A stretch of DNA of 64,000 bases, taken from Phoenix dactylifera. Its lineage: Eukaryota; Streptophyta; Magnoliopsida; Arecales; Arecaceae. A model generated the notes under the pieces. That model saw nothing but the letters and a program-made list of their open reading frames with translations, ran no database searches and was not told the DNA's origin. The translations under genes and the position numbers were made by a program. The stretch covers positions 248,001 through 312,000 of the forward strand of contig NW_024067981.1 of NCBI RefSeq assembly GCF_009389715.1, read 5' to 3'. Positions 24,169 to 36,186 of this stretch are shown here, one piece after another (the first letter of the stretch is position 1; each line of letters opens with the position of its first letter).

Positions 24169-26515
24169 TGTTAGATGTATGCCCTAGAAGCCAATTTGGC
24201 TGACACATTGTTGATTCTAGGGAACATAATTTTGTACTTGACTATTTATTATTGAATAAATAAAAGGCATCTTTTCATTCATATTATTTATGTGTCTATG
24301 AATCGTCCAAGGAATTAATAAGATGATGATACATATTCTCAAGAGTTGAGAATTTAAGCCATGTATCATTGATGATTAATTTCTAAATGCTCCTGATCAA
24401 TGGATCATCACGAGGACGGTGATCGATCCGATCAGTGCACAGATCACTTTCCTTCTGGATGGACGAGACTTGAGTCCACAGTGTAGGGACACTGAAGTGA
24501 TAGTGCAGGTGCTTGTTAGAGAACAAGGGTACTGAGCGTGACCAAGACAAGAAGTCACTTGGATGTCTATCCACTCGTCAGTGACTTGCTTGATGTTGCA
24601 GTAGTGTGACTGGTCCTTTGACCTGCGGTGCTTCGGCTACTCACAGTGAGGTTATTGTAGTTTGACTGCACACATACATGGTCTCTAGCCATATGGGTCC
24701 ATGCAGTGTAGATTGGCTGCAGTAAGTTCACTGTAGGAGTAGGGTATGCACCTATAAGGAATCTATCGACCTTGATAGAAGAGGAGTGATCCTATGTGAT
24801 TTGTTAGACTGAGTTCTAAGACCTTGGCCAGGGCAGTAATATAAAGTGGAAAAAGAGTTTTCCATTAGCGAACTCGAGTCGAATAAATCTTGACATATGA
24901 CAGACGATGGGGTTTGACGAGTTGTCCATGACCTCCGTCCTGTAGGGATCCACGATAGTAGGACTCTATCACATGTTAACTGCACCTAGAGGTTCATCAT
25001 TCCATTCTGCTGGGTAGCCACTACATGCTGCTAGGTGTCACTGGTGGATGGTGGGACTCATAGGGATTATCTTGATGATCGATAAACCCTAACGAGTTGA
25101 GTTGGAATCGTTCCAACCCATTGAAAGGAGTTTTCAATGATATAGTGATAGAGATCACAATATATCTCACTACCAGTCAGAATAGAACCTATGGGGTCAC
25201 ACACACTAGAAGTATTGACCGATCCGATGGTTGAAATTGTGATTAGGAATCACAAGTAATCAATTTGATTGATAAGAAGTTGAAGAAGGAACAAAGGGAA
25301 TTAATTAATTGGACTTGAAACAAGAGTCCTACTTCGAGTAGGATACCTAGAGTCCTAATTGGATTAGGACTGGGAATCCTAGTTGGAGTAGGACTGGGAT
25401 TCCTACTTGGAATAGGATTCCTACAATCCTAATGAGATTAGGAATTTTGAATTAAAATTGGATTCCTACTTGGAGTAGGATTCCTAGAAATCCTAATTGG
25501 ATTAGGACTTCGGATTCAAATAGAGTCCTAATTGGATTAGGACTAAAATTAAATACATCCTAATTGGATTAGGATTCCTTAAGTCTAAATTAATTATTAA
25601 TCTAATGAATCAACATGACTCCTAATTGGATTAGGATTGAAGAGTTCAATTGAGTCATGGTTCATTCAAGTCCTAATTGGATTAGGACTAGCCTAGATTG
25701 GATCCAAATTGGTTCACCCTTGGGCTAAGCCTAATTGGATTAAGGCTAAACCACATTAGGGCCTCCCAATCCTCATTAGATGAGGATTAGGGCAACATGA
25801 GAGGGAGGGGCTCACGCCCCTCCTCCTTGGATCTCTTGGTGCGGCAACAAGAGGGGCCGGCGCCCCTTTTGGTAATACATCAAGGGCTCCTAACTTGTAG
25901 GAGCCCTAGATGTTATAAAAGGAGGACTCTTGGGGGCTGACCTAATGGATATAGGAATCCCCCTCCTCTCCATCACGTGGCCACCCTCTCCCTCCCTTGG
26001 TTCAGCCGCCAGCAAGAAGAAGGGAAAAAGAAGCCATGGCGCCCTCCTCTTCCTCCTTTCCTCCTTCCAACGCAGGGAAAAGAAAGTAGGTTGCAGGGGC
26101 CTTGCTTCTTCCTCTTCTTCTTCCTTCTTCTTCCTCCTCTCAAGTACATTCATGAGTTGAAAGAAAGAGAGGAGATCAGCCATCAAAAGTTATCTCTGCA
26201 AGGGAGCTAGCACCCCGGTGAGATAGAAAGCTTGGATCGGATCCTGCTTCGTGTGGATACCCGTAGAGGCCGGGCACTTGAACGGCTTCAAGCGAACCTT
26301 CATCCTAAACCACGAACTTCAGTTTGCGGTGATCATCTACCCGCACAAGGTGAAGATCTGATCTTCCTAATAGTTTTAAAAGTTTTAATTCTTACCCAAC
26401 TACGAAAGGTCTCGAAACAACGTTCATGCGATGAACGTCGATCCCGCACATGCCCCTTTCCGCTGCCATCTGATTTTTGTTTTGAAATATCAGCGGCATG
26501 GGCGGGTTCCCAACA
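24169..26515 (+). repeat. copia-B 5' LTR (2347 bp)
   Basis: Starts TGTTAGATGTATGCCC, ends GGGTTCCCAACA. It holds a palindrome array (25325-25795), a TATA box (TATAAAA, 25914-25920) and a pyrimidine-rich stretch downstream. It is nearly identical to 31776-34121. Confidence 0.95.
25325..25795. repeat. Array of short palindromes in copia-B 5' LTR
   Basis: About 13 units of the form TCCTAATTGGATTAGGA, each able to fold on itself, separated by 5-30 bases of unrelated sequence. Variants change both arms together (for example CCTACTTGGAGTAGG and CCTCATTAGATGAGG), so pairing is kept. They lie in U3, upstream of the TATA box. The same array occurs at 32931-33401 in the 3' LTR. Confidence 0.85.
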
Positions 26516-26516
26516 G

Positions 26517-26528
26517 TGGTATCAGAGC
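26517..26528 (+). other. copia-B primer-binding site (initiator tRNA-Met)
   Basis: TGGTATCAGAGC, one base after the 5' LTR, is the standard plant copia PBS complementary to the 3' end of initiator tRNA-Met. Confidence 0.9.
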
Positions 26529-28139
26529 CTAGGCTTCGTAGATTAAGGTAAGAATTAAATATCTAAAGGCTTATTAGATCTGAAAATTGAATGATCATGC
26601 ATGCTGAAAAATTCTGCATGCAGATTTTTCAGGGGTGCTGATTTTTGCATGCTGATTTTTATGTGATAAAAAGATGATTCTAATTACATTGTTAATGGGA
26701 TTACAAAGTTTAGAATCATGATTAGCATGATCAGCGACCTATGTCATGATATAATCAGTTAGTTTTCAGATCTGAAAATTATAATTGTTGCATACGGTGA
26801 TGATCATAGGATTCAAACCCTTTTGGTATCAAATGTAATGACCTGCGATGTGATCTGTGATGTCATGTAATTTTTTAGATGCTTGCATGCATCTTATTTG
26901 ATGTTTTGAGAGGCCTGCGTGCCTCCTGAAAGGGGATGTAATTTATTTTTATTTTTATTTTACATCTGGTTGTATTTCTGTAATGTGATGTACATCAACG
27001 ATCAAGCTGAAGCAAAGGCATGAGATGAAAGGTGATCTAAGCGGTTGATGGCGATGGGATCAAGAGTTGATCAAGGATCGAATCAAGGAGGCTTGGAACC
27101 AATTCAAGAGTTGAAGACCACTTGATCGATTGATGTGCATGTGCTTGTAATACGACCTAATTAGAATCCATGATCATCACCTATTTAAAGTTTAGCTTTA
27201 ATTTGATGCTGCGATTATAACTGCCTGTGATGTGCCGTTTACATGTGATGTGAATGCGAGTCGGGTAGATAGGTTTACATATGATGTAGCAAACCCAATT
27301 GAGACCTAAATCAAAACCTCCTCAATCAAGTCGAGAGTGAACCGACATGAGCAAGTCATATTAGATTAATTGATCTAATTGGTGTCTAGGAAAGCATGAA
27401 AGGTGGTTACTTAATTAGGACCTTACTCTCTGAGTAAGGGGAGCCTCCCACCTGCTTACCTGGCCAATTGTTCGATTACCTCTTATGAAGGGCTCAAGTT
27501 GCAAACACTAAGACCTGATTAACCAATATTAAGTCAATAGGTCTTCCACTGTAGTAGAGCTGCTAAGGCCTTTCTGATGTTGATTTGTCTCGGCTGGACA
27601 CAGTGGTCAAGTTGCATCGGGGGGCTGGACCTCTCTATAGACATGAGATGTTGTAGGGTAAAGGTGGGGTTGGGCACCAATAACTGTTAGGTGAGGACCC
27701 AATGACGACTTTATTCCTACGGTTATACGGTGGGTCTGACTTAACTAAGAAATGGGACCAATAACTGTTAGGTGAGGTTTTCATGGCTTAGAGACCAAGT
27801 TACACTGCTACATGCTTGAGAAGCATTGTACAAGAGTTGTACACTCATCCATCTATGTGTCACCAATAACTGTTAGGTGAGGTGGCATGTAAATCGGTGG
27901 GACCGCAGTACCCACTAGAAACCCTAGTCGTGTGGGATTTCCGTTTCCCTACCAGGGGAGTGTGAGGGATTCGAGAAAATAGTGGGAGTTACATTTGTTC
28001 TAAAAGACCTTAGAACAGATTAGGATCAAGTACAAAAGTCTAACTAGAATCTTTACTCTCTGAGGATTATAAAGTCAGCTTCTAGACTCTTAACTCATAT
28101 CCTATAGAACAACCGTTTGACCAAACCCAATTATAAAGA
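26529..28139 (+). other. copia-B untranslated leader
   Basis: 1.6 kb between PBS and gag with no long ORF. A short phrase (ACCAATAACTGTTAGGTGAGG) recurs three times, near 27680, 27755 and 27865, forming a minor dispersed repeat. Confidence 0.5.
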
Positions 28140-28881
28140 TTGGCTCAGCAAATTTCAAAAATAGTTTTGAATTGTGAGAAATTTGGGTATATGCTAGACC
28201 ATGGAATCCCCATGTTACCAATCCGTCCGATCACTGATCAGCGTAAGACGCTTGTTAAGTGGACGAACAATAACAATAAAGTTAGGTGCTGCACAAAGGC
28301 ATCCATGTCCAATGCATTACAATGCCAGCATGAGAACATAAAGATTGCCAGGGACATATTAAATCACCTGCAAAAGTTGTATGGTGATCAGAGTCACGCA
28401 GCTCGGTTTGAAGTGTCCAAGAGGCTCTTCAAAGCCAAGATGCACGATGGGCAGTCTGTCCATGATCATGGTTTGACCATGATAAAGGACTTAGAGAAGC
28501 TTGAGAAGCTTGGCATGACCATGCACAAGGAATTGCAAACGGATTTGATCTCGCAATCCCTTCCAGCTTCATATGAATAGTTTATAGTAAACTACCATAT
28601 GAACAAGGTTGTATGCACTAAAATAGAATTGTTAAATAAATTGGTAACTACCTTAGGAACCTTGAAGAAGTTCAAGGGGCATCGTTTTCGCTGTCAAGTT
28701 GGTTTCTACTTTCAAGAGAGAGTCTATTTGGAAGAAGAAGAAGCCTGCGAAGAAGCAGAAGACTAAGAAAACACCAAGTAAGGAAGTTCCAAGAAAAAAG
28801 CCAATTGCAAGGAAAAGTGTTTCCATTGCATCATGGACGGCCATTGGAAGAGGAACTGTCCTACATACATGGGAAGCATAA
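28140..28881 (+). pseudogene. copia-B gag (broken)
   Basis: The gag domain opens MAQQISKIVLN and runs 146 codons to a TAG at 28578-28580, inside the conserved LPASYE... motif. The reading resumes in shifted frames with a lysine-rich stretch and an intact CCHC knuckle (CFHCIMDGHWKRNC near 28.83 kb). No protease D-S/T-G motif was found between the knuckle and the pre-integrase region, so protease looks deleted. Confidence 0.8.
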
Positions 28882-29067
28882 AGTACATGAAGGGTGACAG
28901 ACCTTCAGAAGGTTTTTCAGATATGCTCAGGATACTTAGGGACTGTGACCTATTGCTAGCAGAAATTTGATTTCTGTATTTTATTTAGCATAGAAAGATT
29001 TTTATTTATTTGAAAAATTAAATTGATTTAACATGGTTTTAAGATTGACAGTCTCTATCACATACAT

Positions 29068-29948
29068 ATGGATGTATCTGTGAATATATCTGAGCAAACA
29101 GTGAATACCATAGGATCTAATAGATCCAAAAATGAGATAAATCTAAAGTATTTAAGGCACCTCAGGCTTGGCCATATAGGAGAAGACAGAATAAACAAAT
29201 TGGAGAAACATGAGCTTTTGGGCTCATTGACTTTCGAGTCATATTTGATTTGTGAATTCTGCCTTCAAGGAAAGATGGCCAAATTATCCTTTGTAGGACA
29301 CAGGGAGGTTCACTGAAATACTTACCCTAGTACACACTGATGTGTGTGGCCCATTCGATGTGCAGGCTAGGGGTTGCAATTTTTTACTTCAATTTACTGA
29401 TGATTATTCACGGTATGGATATGTGTATGAGACACAAATATGAAACTTTTGAAAGGTTCAAAGAGTTTAAATATGAAGTAGAAAAACATATAGAAAAACT
29501 CACTAAGGTTCTTCGATCAGATCGAAGAGGTAAATACCTTAGTTGAGAGTTCCGTGATTATCTCAAGGAAAATGGTATAGTTTTATAATGGACTCCTCCT
29601 GGTACACCTCAGTTCAACGGAGTGTCGGAGAGGAGGAATCGGACTCTATTGGATATGGTCCGATCCATGATGAGCTTCACTGATTTACCCTTGTCTCTTT
29701 AGATAGATGCCCTATTTTCAGCGATTTATTTATTGAATAGAGTTCCCTCTAAATCCGTTCCTACCACACCGTATGAGATATGGCATGGTAAGAAACCAAG
29801 TCTGGGTCATCTCAAGATTTGGGGATGTCCGGCCCACGTCAAGAGACTACAGGCGGACAAGCTAGAGGCTAGGATCATAAGTGCTCGTTTTATATGATAT
29901 CCTAAAGAGTCATTAGGATACAATTTTTACGTCTCAGAGGATCACAAT
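29068..29948 (+). pseudogene. copia-B pre-integrase and integrase (broken)
   Basis: Pre-integrase HLRLGHIGEDRINKL and CEFCLQGKMAK (HHCC finger) at 29.15-29.28 kb. The integrase core follows in three frames: HTDVCGPFDVQ, LRSDRRGKYLS (the D-rich region; RRGKY where RGGEY is usual) and PQFNGVSERRN near 29.61 kb. At least one TAG and several frameshifts interrupt it. Confidence 0.75.
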
Positions 29949-31429
29949 GTGTTTGTGACCCGTCATGCCATCTTCTTGGAAAAACAGTTTATCCTTGATA
30001 GAGGCAGTGGGAGGAAAATTGAGCTTGAAGAGAAAGTCTCTGAAAAGCAACGAGTCATGGATCCTATCGAACCCATTAATACAGAGCCAGTACACGATGT
30101 CCCTCAACCACCTCGCAGATCAAGTAGGGTCTCCCATCCTCTCGATAGATACTTAGGTATACTAGAAGAGGATACCGAGGAAATGTTCCTAGTGGGAGAT
30201 AGGGATCACATACAGGATCCCAAAACCTACAACGAGGCGATATCTGATATCGATTCCGAGAAATGTCTGGAAGCTATGAAGTCAGAGTTAGACTCCATGC
30301 ATTCCAACCAAGACTGGACCTTAGTAGACCCACCAGAAGGTATTGTACCTATTGGATGCAAATGGATCTACAAAAGGAAGATAGGTTCGGATGGAGAGAT
30401 AGAGACCTATAAGGCAAGGCTTGTGGCGAAAGGGTATAGTCAGCGCGAAGGCATTGACTATCAGGAGACCCTTTCACCTGTAGCCATGCTAAAATCCATC
30501 CGAACATTGCTTGCCATTGCAGCATTTCATGATTATGAAATCTAGCAGATGGATGTGAAAACTGCTTTCCTGAATGGATATCTTGATGAAGATATCTATA
30601 TGGAACAGCCTTTGGGTTTCACTTCCAGTGATGGAGATCACAAGGTCTGCAAGCTGCAAAGGTCCATCTATGGACTAAAACAAGCATCTCGGAGTTGGAA
30701 CACTCGTTTCGATGACGCAATCAAAACGTTTGATTTCATCAAAAACAAAGAGGAACCGTGTGTTTACAAAAGGGTTAGTGGGAGTGCTGTCTTTTTCTCG
30801 TACTGTACGTAGATGACATTCTCCTGATTGGGAATGATATTTCCATGCTAACCTCGGTCAAGGTCTGGTTGTCAAAAGAATTCTCCATGAAAGACCTTGG
30901 GGAAGCATCCTATATTTTGGGAATAAAGGTCTATAGAGATAGATCTAAAAGGATGCTTGGCCTTTCACAGAAGATGTACATAGAGGAGGTGCTGAAGAGG
31001 TTCAGCATGGAAAACTCCAAGAGGGGTCTCTTACCCCTTAGGCATGGAATTCATCTCTCCAAGAAGATGTGCCCCAACACATCTGAAGAGATTCAACGCA
31101 TGAGCAAGATTCCCTATGCATCGGCAATAGGAAGCCTCATGTATGCCATGCTGTGTACACGACCTGATATAGCTCTTGCTGTGAGTGTCACAAGCAGATA
31201 TCAGTCGAATCCAGGTGAAGAACACTGGACAGCTGTGAAGAACAGTCTTAAGTACTTGAGAAGAACTAAGGACATGTTCTTGGTCTTTGGGAGAAGATCA
31301 GAGTTGAAGGTAGAAGGATGCACACATATTGATGATAGAAAGTCTACATCAGAATATGTGCAATTGTGGTTCAGTAAATTGGAAGAGTTCCAAACAACCG
31401 ATCATTATAGATTCTACCTTAGAAGCTGA
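29949..31429 (+). pseudogene. copia-B reverse transcriptase (broken)
   Basis: Open segments 29949-30545, 30549-30812 and 30845-31429. Copia RT motifs: KYKARLVAKGYSQ-type (here TYKARLVAKGYSQREG), MDVKTAFLNGYLDEDIYM, KLQRSIYGLKQASRSWN, and LYVDDILLIGND near 30.81 kb, displaced by a lost base. A TAG at 30543-30545 replaces a normally coding codon just before MDVKTAFLNG. After YASAIGSLMYAMLCTRPDIA the RNase H begins but is internally deleted around LKVEGCTHIDDRKSTS. Confidence 0.8.
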
Positions 31430-31497
31430 ATGTTAAGCCGTATCTAAGGGTGCAGTGGAAACCTTCTGATTAAAAGTTAATTGCAGAGTTAGGTATA

Positions 31498-31761
31498 ATG
31501 TCATTAGATGCCATAACACTTTACTGCGATAACATTGGCACCATAGCACTAGCTATGGAGCCATGGTCTCATCAGAAGTCTAAGCATATAGAGCGGCGCT
31601 TTCACCTCATACGCGACTATGTGGAGAAGAAATATGTAGAGGTACAGAGAGTAGACTCCGCGGATAACGTGGCAGACCCGTTCACTAAGCAGCTGAGTCA
31701 GCAAAAGACTGAAGCCCACCTTGAGAAGATGGGCCTAAGATATATGACCAATTGGCTTTAG
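31498..31761 (+). pseudogene. copia-B RNase H C-terminal end
   Basis: Contains LYCDNIGTIALAMEP, HQKSKHIERRFHLIRDYV and NVADPFTKQLSQQKTE, the usual end of copia pol, stopping just before the polypurine tract. It is cut off from the rest of RNase H by a stop at about 31429 and by an internal deletion. Confidence 0.8.
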
Positions 31762-31764
31762 TGC

Positions 31765-31775
31765 AAGTGGGAGAT
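31765..31775 (+). other. copia-B polypurine tract
   Basis: AAGTGGGAGAT immediately precedes the 3' LTR start TGTTAG; it primes plus-strand DNA synthesis in copia elements. Confidence 0.75.
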
Positions 31776-34121
31776 TGTTAGATGTATGCCCTAGAAGCCA
31801 ATTTGGCTGACACATTGTTGATTCTAGGGACATAATTTTGTACTTGACTATTTATTATTGAATAAATAAAAGGCATCTTTTCATTCATATTATTTATGTG
31901 TCTATGAATCGTCCAAGGAATTAATAAGATGATGATACATATTCTCAAGAGTTGAGAATTTAAGCCATGTATCATTGGTGATTAATTTCTAAATGCTCCT
32001 GATCAATGGATCATCACGAGGACGGTGATCGATCCGATCAGTGCACAGATCACTTTCCTTCTGGATGGACGAGACTTGAGTCCACAGTGTAGGGACACTG
32101 AAGTGATAGTGCAGGTGCTTGTTAGAGAACAAGGGTACTGAGCGTGACCAAGACAAGAAGTCACTTGGATGTCTATCCACTCGTCAGTGACTTGCTTGAT
32201 GTTGCAGTAGTGTGACTGGTCCTTTGACCTGCGGTGCTTCGGCTACTCACAGTGAGGTTATTGTAGTTTGACTGCACACATACATGGTCTCTAGCCATAT
32301 GGGTCCATGCAGTGTAGATTGGCTGCAGTAAGTTCACTGTAGGAGTAGGGTATGCACCTATAAGGAATCTATCGACCTTGATAGAAGAGGAGTGATCCTA
32401 TGTGATTTGTTAGACTGAGTTCTAAGACCTTGGCCAGGGCAGTAATATAAAGTGGAAAAAGAGTTTTCCATTAGCGAACTCGAGTCGAATAAATCTTGAC
32501 ATATGACAGACGATGGGGTTTGACGAGTTGTCCATGACCTCCGTCCTGTAGGGATCCACGATAGTAGGACTCTATCACATGTTAACTGCACCTAGAGGTT
32601 CATCATTCCATTCTGCTGGGTAGCCACTACATGCTGCTAGGTGTCACTGGTGGATGGTGGGACTCATAGGGATTATCTTGATGATCGATAAACCCTAACG
32701 AGTTGAGTTGGAATCGTTCCAACCCATTGAAAGGAGTTTTCAATGATATAGTGATAGAGATCACAATATATCTCACTACCAGTCAGAATAGAACCTATGG
32801 GGTCACACACACTAGAAGTATTGACCGATCCGATGGTTGAAATTGTGATTAGGAATCACAAGTAATCAATTTGATTGATAAGAAGTTGAAGAAGGAACAA
32901 AGGGAATTAATTAATTGGACTTGAAACAAGAGTCCTACTTCGAGTAGGATACCTAGAGTCCTAATTGGATTAGGACTGGGAATCCTAGTTGGAGTAGGAC
33001 TGGGATTCCTACTTGGAATAGGATTCCTACAATCCTAATGAGATTAGGAATTTTGAATTAAAATTGGATTCCTACTTGGAGTAGGATTCCTAGAAATCCT
33101 AATTGGATTAGGACTTCGGATTCAAATAGAGTCCTAATTGGATTAGGACTAAAATTAAATACATCCTAATTGGATTAGGATTCCTTAAGTCTAAATTAAT
33201 TATTAATCTAATGAATCAACATGACTCCTAATTGGATTAGGATTGAAGAGTTCAATTGAGTCATGGTTCATTCAAGTCCTAATTGGATTAGGACTAGCCT
33301 AGATTGGATCCAAATTGGTTCACCCTTGGGCTAAGCCTAATTGGATTAAGGCTAAACCACATTAGGGCCTCCCAATCCTCATTAGATGAGGATTAGGGCA
33401 ACATGAGAGGGAGGGGCTCACGCCCCTCCTCCTTGGATCTCTTGGTGCGGCAACAAGAGGGGCCGGCGCCCCTTTTGGTAATACATCAAGGGCTCCTAAC
33501 TTGTAGGAGCCCTAGATGTTATAAAAGGAGGACTCTTGGGGGCTGACCTAATGGATATAGGAATCCCCCTCCTCTCCATCACGTGGCCACCCTCTCCCTC
33601 CCTTGGTTCAGCCGCCAGCAAGAAGAAGGGAAAAAGAAGCCATGGCGCCCTCCTCTTCCTCCTTTCCTCCTTCCAACGCAGGGAAAAGAAAGTAGGCTGC
33701 AGGGGCCTTGCTTCTTCCTCTTCTTCTTCCTTCTTCTTCCTCCTCTCAAGTACATTCATGAGTTGAAAGAAAGAGAGGAGATCAGCCATCAAAAGTTATC
33801 TCTGCAAGGGAGCTAGCACCCCGGTGAGATAGAAAGCTTGGATCGGATCCTGCTTCGTGTGGATACCCGTAGAGGCCGGGCACTTGAACGGCTTCAAGCG
33901 AACCTTCATCCTAAACCACGAACTTCAGTTTGCGGTGATCATCTACCCGCACAAGGTGAAGATCTGATCTTCCTAATAGTTTTAAAAGTTTTAATTCTTA
34001 CCCAACTACGAAAGGTCTCGAAACAACGTTCATGCGATGAACGTCGATCCCGCACATGCCCCTTTCCGCTGCCATCTGATTTTTGTTTTGAAATATCAGC
34101 GGCATGGGCGGGTTCCCAACA
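31776..34121 (+). repeat. copia-B 3' LTR (2346 bp)
   Basis: Starts TGTTAGATGTATGCCC, ends TTCCCAACA. Against the 5' LTR I see one lost A near 31829, A to G near 31979 and T to C near 33697. TATA box at 33520-33526 and palindrome array at 32931-33401. Confidence 0.95.
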
Positions 34122-35840
34122 AGTTTTACATGGGCTCTACATGTCGATGGCTCTTCAAACTCGGGGGGTAGTGGAGCAAGATTTATTCTCACCAGCCCGG
34201 AGGGGGTGGTCGCCGAGCAGGCCCTGCGCCTCGAGTTTCCTGCTTCCAATAACATGGCGGAGTATGAAGCGCTCGTCGCCGGGCTTAAGCTAGCCAAAGA
34301 GCTAGGAGTGAAGGACTTGAAGGCCTTCAGTGATTCTCAGCTCGTCGTCAACCAAATTGTGGGCGACTTCGAAGCCAGAGATCCGACCATGCAGAAGTAT
34401 CTCCAGAAGGTACGGGATCTCGCCTCGACCTTGGACTCTTTCCACATTCAACATATTGCCAGGTCGGAGAATCTCAGGGCCGACCAGCTATCAAAGCTGG
34501 CGTCCTCTCGCATGAGCGAGCTTCCCAAAGAGGCAGTCCTGGAATATCTCCAAAAGCCCAGCACAGACGAGCCCGAGCAGACCCTCTGCACCGAGCTCGA
34601 GCCAAGCTGGATGGATGGACTCATCAGCTATCTGCAAGACGAAACCCTCCCTGCTGATGTACGAGAGGCTCGCCGAATCAAGCGCCTCGCCACCCGATAT
34701 ATACTATACGAGGGAAAGCTCTATCGGAAATCCTTCACCTCTCCCCTTCTCAGATGCCTTCGCCCAACGGAAGCTAATTATGCCCTGCGCGAAGTCCACG
34801 AAGGAATTTGTGGAAACCATCTGGGAGGACGAGCCTTGGCCCATAAAATTCTGCGCCAAGGATATTATTGGCCGACACTCCAGAAGGATGCTATGGATTT
34901 CGTCCAAAGATGCGACCGGTGCCAAAGGAACGCCAATGTTCAGCGCCGGCCCTCGGCTCCTTTGACTTCTATCAGCTCCCCTTGGCCTTTTGCCCAGTGG
35001 GGAATTGACATCCTCGGGCCATTTCCTCTGGCCACCGGGCAAAGGAAGTTCCTGGTCGTCTCCATCGACGACTTCACTAAGTGGGTGGAAGCTGAGCCCC
35101 TCGCCCGGATCACCGAGCAGAAGATGCGGGATTTCGTTTGGAAGTCCATCATTTGCAGATTTGGGCTCCCCCGCATCCTTATCTCTGACAACGGTCGCCA
35201 GTTCGACAACATCCATTTCAGAGAGTTCTGCTCCGAGCTTGGCATTGACCACCGCTTCACCTCGGTCGCGCATCCTCAGACAAACGGAGAAACCGAGGTA
35301 ACAAATCGTACTATTTTGCAGGATCTCAAAACCAGGCTCGACAAATCCAAAGGACAACGGGTCGAAGACCTATACAATGTCCTGTGGGCTTATCGGACTA
35401 CGTTCCGCGTCCCCACCGGCGAGACTCCCTTCAACCTGACATATGGGACGGAGGCCGTCATTCCACTAGAGATTGGGCTCCCCTCTCCAAGAGTCGAGCA
35501 CCACGATGCTAGCTCCAACTCTTCGCAGCTCAGAGGCAACCTCGACCTGATCGAGGAAACAAGGGAGGTCGCCCGAGTGCGTTTGGCGAGGTACCAACAA
35601 AAGACAGCTCAGTACTACAACGCCAGGGTCAAAGTCAAATCTTTCAGACCAGGGGACCTTGTCCTAAGAAGAGCTGAAACCTCCCGACCAACTGAGCGAG
35701 GGAAGCTGGCCCCGAATTGGGAAGGACCATACAGAGTCACGCGCATTCGCCGACCCGGAGCTTATCAATTGGAGTCTCTAGATGGGACTCCCATTCCGCG
35801 GAGCTGGAGCTCTGAAAATCTCCGCGTGTACCACCAGTAG
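34122..35840 (+). pseudogene. Gypsy pol, second part: archaeal-type RNase H and integrase
   Basis: Continues the same frame directly after copia-B and its TSD. The second RNase H starts TWALHVDGSSNSGGSGA (catalytic Asp), with NMAEYEALVAGLK and FSDSQLVVNQI. The integrase has an HHCC zinc finger (VHEGICGNHLGG ... CDRCQRNA) and a DDE core (QWGIDILGPFPLA; LISDNGRQFDN; HPQTNGETEVTNR). It ends in a GDLVLRRAE / NWEGPYRVTRI C-terminal domain and a stop at 35838-35840. No inactivating change was seen in this half. It is separated from its promoter by 10 kb of copia-B. Confidence 0.9.
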
Positions 35841-36186
35841 AACCCTAAGGGGTCCCTCATTATTCAACCATTAAATTTCATTCTATGAATTTCACTCTAT
35901 GAATTTCATTTCACGATAAACTGATGGTTTGCGAACTTATTCCGAGCTCACCAATTTTCTTGATTATCTCATGGCATCAGGTTTATTCTTCTTCCCTAAC
36001 CACGGTTGGGATGCCCTGATACCTCGGGATGACGGAGTACCTGCGTGGACTCCCTAAAGATGTCCATGAGTTTGTGGTGCGCTCTCCATCAACGAGCTCG
36101 GCTCGTTCTCCTACCCTGGCCACGGTCAGGATGCCCCGAGACGTCGGGATGCCCCGGTTACCGGGAAGCTCGAGGCGTCGAGACAT
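35841..36186 (+). other. Gypsy spacer between pol and tandem arrays
   Basis: Non-coding. It contains looser copies of the ACGAGCTCGGCTCGT and CGGGATGCCCCG phrases that also occur beyond the next array, and no domain. Confidence 0.5.

Larger units (their letters stand above)
24169..34121 (+). mobile_element. Ty1/copia retrotransposon (copia-B), young but coding-dead
   Basis: TG...CA LTRs of about 2.35 kb at both ends and perfect 5-bp duplications AGTTT (24164-24168 and 34122-34126) in the gypsy pol. Removing it restores the gypsy frame exactly. The PBS matches initiator tRNA-Met, and the polypurine tract is AAGTGGGAGA. The internal region (26516-31775, 5.26 kb) has gag, integrase, RT and RNase H in copia order, but with stops, frameshifts and no protease. 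I counted three differences between the LTRs. The long LTRs and PBS fit a Tork/TNT1-like lineage; the exact family is not determined. Confidence 0.93.

Noticed and set aside
25890..26210. Short ORFs conserved in both copia-B LTRs (98, 76, 77 codons)
   Set aside because: Identity between the two LTRs follows from LTR duplication and is not evidence of selection; low-complexity products.
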